Assembly (NCBI RefSeq): GCF_001039355.2
Contig: NW_019775203.1
Span: 25,305 to 48,239, forward strand
DNA: 22,935 bases
Source: Lingula anatina
Lineage: Eukaryota; Brachiopoda; Lingulata; Lingulida; Lingulidae
Reading direction: 5' to 3'
The notes below the pieces were generated by a model that saw only the letters and a program-made list of their open reading frames with translations, did not search any database and was not told the DNA's origin. A program made the translations under genes and the position numbers. Of the stretch, positions 21,132 to 22,935 are shown one piece after another (the stretch's first letter is position 1; each line of letters starts with the position of its first letter).

Positions 21132-22888
21132 CATATACATTCTTCAATGTATTTTTGAATACTGGGTTTCACATATGTATATGGCCGGCAACAATATATT
21201 TTAACATGCTAGTTTTAAGTAGTTTGTGTTGGTTGCTCTCAGAAATGTGTTAGCTGTTCCGGTTGAGATGCCCATTGTGTTCCTTATTTCAGGGCACATG
21301 TCAAGTGATGAAAGAACTCAACGGTGCCCAAGGACTCAAACTCCACAAACGCAGTAAAACTATGGACGATCTCACAATGCGATTACCAAAATTAGGAACC
21401 GCCGAGCAAGGTATTCTGAGCTTGTCTGGGGCTATTGCTGGTATGTGCACGCTTTTTTTGCTTTTGCTTTTATTTCATTAACGCATTTTAGTTGCTTCGT
21501 GTTAGTTGATGTTCAGTTCAGTTGCAATATATTTTAGTTGCTTTAAAATACGTTTTAGTTTATGCTTAGTTCAACTGCTTATATTTTGTTTGCTTTATGT
21601 TTAACTGCATGAAAATTTATTTGCTAAATTTTCGGATAACTTGGAGCTTAATTTGCCTAACACTTAAGTTGCTTATTTTCAAAACAATGACATTGCTTTT
21701 CAACGCATATTCAAACATACAGTTCCTTAAGGTTAATGCTTTATTATTGTTACCTGAATTTTTGTTCGCCTTTTCATGTAAAAGCTAACTGAAATTACTT
21801 TCAGTTTGGTTTTTGCTCAATTATAGCATGTCTGCTAATGCTTTTATTCACAAGTTCATCATTTCAAGTATAATGCAGTAGCCACTTTTGCTTAAAGCGT
21901 TAAAAACACTCAGTAGTAGAGGCACCTTTGCTATAACGAACTTACGCTATAAACTTATCGCTATCGTAATGCTTTCCCAAGCTGCTTCGCCTAACGCCTG
22001 CACTGTTATTTTGGGATCAAAGTGATTTCAGAGTCACATCGGGGATAAATAAGGTGGGAATGCGGTGTGGGGTGGGTGGGGGTGGGGGCGGAGGGGGATG
22101 CAGCTTCCTGGGCCCCTGCCCAAATTAAAAAGGTATTGGTCATCACAGCACTGACCCTCATGATCAGTCCCTATCGTGAAACGGGGTGTTAAACCCTTTG
22201 GGCAGTCCAAGGTGTTTACTGGGGGCGAGGGGGAGCATTTAGCCAAAAGGTACGAATCCTTGACATAAATTTGACTATTTTAATATAACATATTATTAAC
22301 TATTTTCAGCCCCAAAGATTTACACGGGGAAGAAGAGGCACAGGTCATACACAATGCCGACTGCACTTAGGCGTGCAATGACGGAGTACGAGGACTCCTT
22401 GAGAGTAAGATTTTCTTTTTTCTTTTATACTCAATGCCTAGTCTCATTTACGCTTCTTAACATAGCCAAATGGTATTAAACGAATCCAATGTTAAATACA
22501 ACGATGATATATGTAAGATCCATCACCTAGGCCTATTCCTAATGCATAGCAACACCTAGCTCCAATTCTGCTTGTTTGGAGTAGGAATACGTTTCAGAAT
22601 TTAAATAGTTTTGGTTCTCACGGGACTTCTTAAGGGTTTGATGCAGAACTTTTGGTTACGTCTCCCCCCTACCTCCGCAGATAAACAGGCAAAGACAGAT
22701 TTCTTTAACAAATGATATTGAATTTGTAGTTGACGGGAGGTCGTCTGCCGGTGTTGGAGGAGAAGGCGTTAGTGAGTGTTGACCCCAGCTCGAGGGACGG
22801 AGTGGAGCGACCCGTACCCGGAAGGACGCCGGGTTACTCTAGAAGCAAGCTCAGCCGTTTTCCTGAAATGAAAAAGACCGCGCATTTT
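5403..22888 (+). CDS. CNBD2-like cyclic nucleotide-binding protein, gene-level model, 3' end outside window
   Basis: Joined exons: 5403-5428, 6652-7657, 9793-9817, 10961-11661, 12031-12104, 12636-12765, 13353-13427, 13877-13965, 14437-14510, 14763-14851, 20137-20291, 20508-20585, 20876-20936, 21293-21440, 22310-22404, 22730-22888. All junctions are GT/AG and keep frame, giving 995 codons. A safer shorter model starts at ATG 10948 and gives 647 codons; subtract 348 to convert numbering. Order: Ser/Arg-rich disordered N-terminus, basic helical linker, complete cyclic-nucleotide-binding domain with intact phosphate-binding cassette, then the start of a second divergent domain with a basic insert. 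CNBD2 (mouse CRIS) binds cAMP and is needed for sperm formation and flagellar bending; a soluble cAMP-sensing role is inferred from this. The X-box at 5293 agrees with ciliary expression. The EPAC/PKA-R family is less likely because no kinase, GEF or inhibitor-site sequence is seen. Confidence 0.6.
5429..6651 (+). other. Intron between candidate exons 1 and 2
   Basis: The intron is bounded by gtacgt and by ttccattccaaatag. Short open frames inside it (for example near 5840-6020 and 6085-6267) lack motifs and matching splice phases. Three diverged 'aacaatgga..acaca' type strings recur around 6462, 6571 and 6354 with 'gtattcc...gttgggtg' like surroundings, suggesting a weak local repeat of about 100 bp. 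Nothing else is recognised. Confidence 0.35.
6652..7657 (+). CDS. Large exon: Ser/Arg/Lys-rich N-terminal region, probably of the CNBD2-like gene
   Basis: This is a 1006-base open exon with a good pyrimidine-rich acceptor (ending aaatag at 6646-6651) and a donor aag|gtaatg at 7657/7658; it exits in phase 0. Translation may start at 5403 by splicing or at ATG 6695 (M-S-G-F-S-F-E-E-Q-L-K-K). The first 65 codons look structured and charged. The rest is low-complexity, rich in Ser, Arg, Lys, Asn and Glu, and is probably disordered. R-R-I-S (7520-7531), inside a basic cluster R-R-N-R-K-R-K, fits a PKA site and could also act as a nuclear signal. No family is recognised. The phase-0 donor can join 12031 directly or go through 9793, so it could also be an alternative 5' part or a separate upstream gene. 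Confidence 0.6.
7658..9792 (+). other. Intron, no recognisable content
   Basis: This stretch contains an (ACTT)n-like run near 7870-7900 and a pyrimidine-rich, branch-like region at 8150-8230. Stops are dense in all frames. Short open frames on the minus strand at 8413-8673 and 9283-9552 have no motif and no fitting splice sites. No transposon ends were seen. Confidence 0.4.
9793..9817 (+). CDS. Candidate 25-nt micro-exon
   Basis: A strong acceptor (ttgttgattacag) and a strong donor (gagaag|gtaaga) bracket 25 bases encoding K-M-D-G-L-Q-R-E plus one base. Entry phase 0 matches the donor at 7657. Exit phase 1 matches an acceptor at 10960, which then continues G-V-L-K-G-D-N in the frame of the next exon. 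The double phase match argues for a real micro-exon, but the length invites chance. It could instead be a 5' UTR exon of a transcript whose ATG is at 10948. Confidence 0.35.
9818..10947 (+). other. Intron or promoter of a shorter transcript
   Basis: This is AT-rich with ATT/AAT repeats near 9838-9870 and otherwise no recognisable element. If the 10948 start is used, its promoter and leader must lie here, but no TATA box at a convincing position, X-box or CpG-rich segment was seen. An in-frame stop (TGA 10915-10917) bounds the downstream frame. Confidence 0.35.
10948..11661 (+). CDS. Ser-rich N-terminal exon of the CNBD2-like protein
   Basis: This is a 714-base open frame from ATG at 10948 (A at -3) to the donor gat|gtacgt at 11661/11662, phase 0. 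In the extended model it is entered at 10961 through the acceptor cttcatcag. The sequence is dominated by Ser, Arg, Asn, Asp and Thr (for example S-S-S-S-A-R-L-S-R-A-R, and S-R-Q-G-T-Q-T-S-T-R-S-S-K-K-S-F), so it is probably disordered. The last 60 residues become more ordered: F-V-L-P-K-I-V-T, then a helical L-E-E-Q-K-M-L-Q-K-E-V, then N-I-R-P-G-F-D, which runs straight into the basic helix of the next exon. That continuity ties the exon firmly to the downstream domain. A (TG)n run starts 44 bases after the donor. Confidence 0.75.
11706..11743. repeat. (TG)n microsatellite just inside the intron
   Basis: About 19 TG units begin 44 bases downstream of the 5' splice site at 11661, on the coding strand. 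UG-rich intronic tracts near donors can influence splicing in animals through UG-binding proteins; whether this one does is unknown. Confidence 0.9.
12031..12104 (+). CDS. CNBD2-like exon: basic amphipathic helix
   Basis: Acceptor ctctcatag, donor aaaa|gtaagt, phase 0 in and phase 2 out. It encodes G-R-S-L-F-R-R-T-I-R-I-I-L-H-L-Q-Q-W-I-S-A-I-M-E (residues 239-262 from ATG 10948), an Arg-rich amphipathic helix after the R-P-G-F-D of the preceding exon. CNBD2-type proteins have a basic helical segment ahead of the first nucleotide-binding domain, which fits. Either upstream donor (7657 or 11661) can join here because both are phase 0. Confidence 0.8.
12168..12217. promoter_or_regulatory. Three CRE-like octamers at exact 21-bp spacing
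   Basis: TGACGTCA at 12168-12175, TGGCGTCA at 12189-12196 and TGACGTCA at 12210-12217, each set in an 'atatgt-' context. Two are perfect palindromic cAMP-response elements. The 21-bp step is two helical turns, so the sites face the same side of the DNA. They lie 64-113 bases into the intron after exon 12031-12104. It may be a short tandem repeat whose unit happens to contain a CRE, or an intronic enhancer. Confidence 0.55.
12636..12765 (+). CDS. CNBD2-like exon: acidic/Ser-rich linker
   Basis: Acceptor gttcttcag, donor aaagac|gtgaga, phase 2 in and phase 0 out. It encodes about 44 residues (263-306): an acidic start (G-E-E-E-S-Q), then S-S-F-S-D-F-A-Q-A-L, then F-D-P-A-D-F-K-A-K-K-D. GC and CpG content are clearly above the flanking introns. 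The segment links the basic helix to the helices that precede the nucleotide-binding domain; no motif of its own is recognised. Confidence 0.8.
13027..13178. mobile_element. Small non-autonomous DNA element with CAGGGG ends
   Basis: The element starts CAGGGGCGGATCCAG and ends CTGGAAGACCCAGACCCCTG, so the termini are inverted (CAGGGG/CCCCTG plus a weaker match inward). It is flanked by ATACC on both sides (13022-13026 and 13179-13183). Internal 'gaccgtct' strings at about 13098 and 13151 are repeated. CAGGGG-type ends are common on hAT-like elements, but those make 8-bp duplications and only five bases match here, so the superfamily is open. No coding capacity. Confidence 0.6.
13353..13427 (+). 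CDS. CNBD2-like exon: pre-domain helix
   Basis: Acceptor atccttttccag, donor cagtcg|gtatga, phase 0 on both sides, 25 codons (residues 307-331). It encodes I-N-I-S-K-D-V-Q-Y-I-L-N-L-P-K-A-M-R-T-P-D-Q-V-Q-S. The 'L..P...R' pattern followed by helices is what precedes cAMP-binding domains, where a helix packs against the first strand. A symmetric 75-base phase-0 exon could be skipped without breaking frame. Confidence 0.8.
13428..13876 (+). other. Intron with a 10-bp hairpin
   Basis: AT-rich intron with A-rich and AATGAATG-like runs at 13535-13600. A perfect inverted repeat ccaagaagtt/aacttcttgg (13701-13710 and 13715-13724, 4-nt loop) is the only structured feature seen. No coding signal. Confidence 0.5.
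13877..13965 (+). CDS. CNBD2-like exon: N-terminal helices of the first nucleotide-binding domain
   Basis: Acceptor tgttcttcag, donor caaac|gtaagt, phase 0 in and phase 2 out. It encodes residues 332-360 and part of 361: V-L-Y-G-L-Q-H-L-R-S-F-A-E-Y-P, then L-C-K-V-A-F-F-Q. The ending corresponds to the conserved helix and turn that open cyclic-nucleotide domains (a 'l...v.f...' pattern before the first beta strand). The frame continues into T-V-T-P-K-R-V-I-I-R-Q-G. Confidence 0.85.
14437..14510 (+). CDS. CNBD2-like exon: beta strands 1-3 of the first domain
   Basis: Acceptor ttgtatatttcag, donor tcacg|gtaaat, phase 2 in and phase 1 out. It encodes T-V-T-P-K-R-V-I-I-R-Q-G-H-Y-A-E-N-F-Y-F followed by I-L-S-G-H (residues 361-385). 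'VIIRQGHYAENFYFILSG' is the diagnostic beginning of a cyclic-nucleotide-binding domain: strand, G-x-x-x-x turn, then the F-Y-F-I-L-S-G strand. The reading frame runs past the donor for some distance, but that tail has no domain similarity and the splice signal is strong. Confidence 0.9.
14763..14851 (+). CDS. CNBD2-like exon: beta 4-5, ends at FG of the phosphate-binding cassette
   Basis: Acceptor ccctttttcag, donor tttggg|gtgaga, phase 1 in and phase 0 out, residues 386-415. It encodes A-M-V-T-L-L-E-R-D, a charged loop I-T-G-E-T-Q-L-R-A, then V-K-T-L-K-K-G-Q-S-F-G. The F-G ending is the first half of the cassette. The Glu that contacts the ribose follows in the next exon, 5.3 kb away. Confidence 0.9.
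15316..15565. mobile_element. Foldback element, copy 1 of a tandem pair
   Basis: A nearly palindromic unit of about 250 bp. The left arm at about 15375-15432 (gctaaattgctttca..., cttagatgtctg, cacgcct, gaagctg) is matched in reverse by 15453-15510 (cagcttcaacaggcg, gacagacatttaag, tgcaatttagc). The outer ends also pair loosely (gggttcccat with gggaatggtccc). The centre is a short AT-rich loop (ataattaattgcccc). No coding capacity, which fits a MITE or foldback transposon. Confidence 0.7.
15571..15785. mobile_element. Foldback element, copy 2, same family, flanked by TTAGA
   Basis: Starts ccccattcccacag and ends ctgggaatccattgctc; the inner parts (tagatcgatctatcc against ggatagatcta) also pair. 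It shares its internal order with copy 1: cggcttaaatgtctg..ccgccta..agctg..taattaact, then tgcaatttagcgtgacc. TTAGA directly flanks it on both sides (15566-15570 and 15786-15790), which looks like a 5-bp target duplication. The junction with copy 1 is itself an inverted repeat (gggaatgg...ccattccc). Confidence 0.7.
16692..16728 (+). repeat. G-rich tract with quadruplex potential
   Basis: Runs of G (ggg, a run of about eleven, ggggg, ggggg) occur within about 40 bases on the coding strand of the large intron. They provide at least four G-triplets with short loops. 'acgttagga' occurs on both sides (about 16708-16716 and 16732-16740), suggesting a small duplication. Confidence 0.6.
17289..17321. 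repeat. 33-nt poly(A) run, possible retroposon tail
   Basis: An uninterrupted A tract follows a non-repetitive segment. It could be the 3' tail of a retroposed sequence in plus orientation, the body of which would be upstream (about 16800-17288). I found no tRNA-like head, no coding match and no clear target duplication beside the tract, so an ordinary homopolymer is equally possible. Confidence 0.4.
17713..17741. repeat. Perfect 13-bp hairpin with 3-nt loop
   Basis: caaggaattatat (17713-17725) and atataattccttg (17729-17741) are exact inverted copies separated by ttg. It is isolated in the large intron. It could form a stem in the transcript or be the remnant of a small foldback. Confidence 0.7.
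18448..18489 (+). CDS. Candidate alternative first exon inside the large intron
   Basis: ATG at 18448 opens M-S-G-V-D-L-A-A-L-R-K-F-V-K and meets a strong donor aag|gtaaga at 18489/18490 in phase 0. The next acceptor, at 20136, is phase 0, so splicing would give a short protein starting here and continuing E-L-A-L-L with half of the phosphate-binding cassette missing. The preceding 100 bases have more CpG than the surrounding intron. There is no other support; it may be a chance open frame. Confidence 0.2.
18609..18646. repeat. (GA)n microsatellite
   Basis: About 19 GA units, on the coding strand, 119 bases downstream of the candidate donor at 18489. Such GAGA tracts are common in invertebrate introns and promoters; no further function is indicated. 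Confidence 0.9.
20137..20291 (+). CDS. CNBD2-like exon: core of the phosphate-binding cassette and C-helix
   Basis: Acceptor caatttacag, donor ccttag|gtaaga, phase 0 in and phase 2 out. It completes the cassette as E-L-A-L-L-H-H-Q-L-R-N-A-T-V-V (Glu416 and Arg425 counted from ATG 10948), with the spacing found in PKA-type sites (F-G-E-L-A-L-x5-R-x-A-T-V). The Glu contacts the ribose 2'-OH and the Arg the cyclic phosphate, so the site should be able to bind cAMP or cGMP. It then reads V-Q-L-L-T-I-G-R-D-D-F-F-D-I-F, the last strand and the start of the hinge helices. Confidence 0.92.
20508..20585 (+). CDS. CNBD2-like exon: linker between the two domains
   Basis: Acceptor ttttcgtttcag, donor ttcaa|gtaggt, phase 2 in and phase 2 out. 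It encodes S-Q-L-E-F-A-K-D-F-P-M-E-K-I-L-E-N-P-E-V, then C-L-L-H-F-F (residues about 467-492). The pattern 'F..dfP...L..np' is typical of the helix that leads into a second cyclic-nucleotide domain, whose first strand begins in the next exon. Confidence 0.85.
20876..20936 (+). CDS. CNBD2-like exon: strands 1-3 of the second domain
   Basis: Acceptor tttttatttag, donor aaatcg|gtaagt, phase 2 in and phase 0 out. It encodes K-R-G-E-V-I-V-Q-D-S-S-Q-S-D-W-I-Y-I-I-K-S (about residues 493-513). 'RGEVIVQDSSQSDWIYIIKSG' (the G from the next exon) has the strand, turn and strand pattern of a cyclic-nucleotide domain. Asp-Ser-Ser replaces the usual Gly-rich turn seen in the first domain. Confidence 0.88.
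20937..21292 (+). other. Intron with (GT)n microsatellite
   Basis: 356-base intron. A (GT)n run of about 16 units is at 21099-21130. No other structure was seen. Confidence 0.7.
21293..21440 (+). CDS. CNBD2-like exon: second domain strand 4 and basic insert
   Basis: Acceptor ccttatttcag, donor gctg|gtatgt, phase 0 in and phase 1 out, residues 514-562 and part of 563. It starts G-T-C-Q-V-M-K-E-L, the next strand of the second domain. It then departs into a low-complexity insert (L-K-L-H-K-R-S-K-T-M-D-D-L, then L-P-K-L-G-T-A-E-Q-G, then L-S-L-S-G-A-I-A). No phosphate-binding cassette follows, so the insert interrupts the second domain. Confidence 0.85.
21441..22309 (+). other. Intron with degenerate TTTAGTTGCTT repeats and a G-rich tract
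   Basis: 'attttagttgctt' occurs near 21485 and 21531, and shorter 'tagttga/tagttca' variants lie between and after. A G-rich tract at 22056-22098 (gggtgggggtgggggcggaggggg) has quadruplex potential on the coding strand. No exon is visible in between. Confidence 0.6.
22056..22098 (+). repeat. G-rich tract with quadruplex potential
   Basis: At least five runs of three or more G with one- to three-base loops lie on the coding strand, 210 bases before the acceptor at 22309. On the transcript, this could form an RNA quadruplex near a splice site. Confidence 0.65.
22310..22404 (+). CDS. CNBD2-like exon: continuation of the basic insert
   Basis: Acceptor aactattttcag, donor ttgaga|gtaaga, phase 1 in and phase 0 out. 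It encodes A-P-K-I-Y-T-G-K-K-R-H-R-S-Y-T-M-P-T-A-L then R-R-A-M-T-E-Y-E-D-S-L-R (residues 563-594). The K-K-R-H-R-S and L-R-R-A-M-T clusters are plausible kinase target sites. No domain is recognised; the context places it inside the second cyclic-nucleotide domain. Confidence 0.8.
22405..22729 (+). other. Intron, no recognisable content
   Basis: 325-base intron between two in-phase coding exons. It ends in a T-containing but short acceptor (gaatttgtag). Nothing else was seen. Confidence 0.6.
22730..22888 (+). CDS. CNBD2-like exon: Pro/Arg-rich insert, gene continues beyond window
   Basis: Acceptor gaatttgtag, donor cattttt-like end ttt|gtaagt at 22888/22889, phase 0 on both sides, 53 codons (residues 595-647). 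It encodes L-T-G-G-R-L-P-V-L-E-E-K, then a Pro/Arg/Gly-rich stretch (R-P-V-P-G-R-T-P-G-Y-S-R-S-K-L-S-R), then F-P-E-M-K-K-T-A-H-F. GC is high. No stop codon is reached, so at least one more exon lies downstream; the second domain's cassette is expected there. Confidence 0.8.
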
Positions 22889-22935
22889 GTAAGTTGAAGA
22901 GGTGTTTTGTAGTGTATATATGCATTTTATATGGG

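Noticed and set aside
1-22935. tRNA, rRNA, CRISPR array, viral or toxin genes
   Set aside because: Read on both strands; no cloverleaf-like, rRNA-like, spaced-repeat, reverse transcriptase, integrase or transposase signature was seen.

Overview
The window looks like nuclear DNA of a marine invertebrate animal. It is AT-rich and intron-rich, with short coding exons bounded by GT/AG splice sites, many microsatellites and several small non-autonomous repeats. A mollusc or another lophotrochozoan is my best guess, but nothing in the sequence fixes the taxon. No rRNA, tRNA or CRISPR was recognised, and no intact autonomous transposon was found.

Layout. (a) 1-about 4320 is the 3' part of one plus-strand gene: an intron holding about four diverged copies of a 310-330 bp tandem repeat, a last coding exon (2038-2125) ending in a CaaX-like Cys-Thr-Ile-Leu, then a long AT-rich stretch read as 3' UTR with foldback and simple repeats. 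(b) 4321-5400 is an intergenic/promoter region richer in CpG. It carries a perfect RFX X-box at 5293-5306, about 100 bp upstream of a candidate start codon at 5403. (c) 5403-22888 is a plus-strand gene for a CNBD2-like (CRIS-like) cyclic-nucleotide-binding protein; its 3' end lies beyond the window. Thirteen exons from the ATG at 10948 to 22888 join without a frame error into 647 codons. A 5' extension (5403-5428, 6652-7657, 9793-9817, then acceptor 10960) also keeps frame and would give 995 codons.

The protein has a long Ser/Arg/Lys-rich, probably disordered N-terminus, a helical linker, and one complete cyclic-nucleotide-binding domain. Its phosphate-binding cassette reads FGELALLHHQLRNATV, with the key Glu and Arg present. 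A second, divergent cyclic-nucleotide-binding domain begins, but its cassette is not reached in the window. The cassette of the first domain is split by a 5.3 kb intron exactly between FG and EL.

The X-box together with a CNBD2-type product suggests a ciliary or sperm-flagellar gene under RFX control; mammalian CNBD2/CRIS binds cAMP and acts in sperm. The introns carry two adjacent copies of one foldback element (15316-15785), a CAGGGG-ended small element (13027-13178), a triple CRE-like repeat at exact 21 bp spacing (12168-12217), G-rich tracts and a 33-nt poly(A) run. Exon calls rest on splice signals, phase continuity and motif recognition only; no alignment or transcript data were available.
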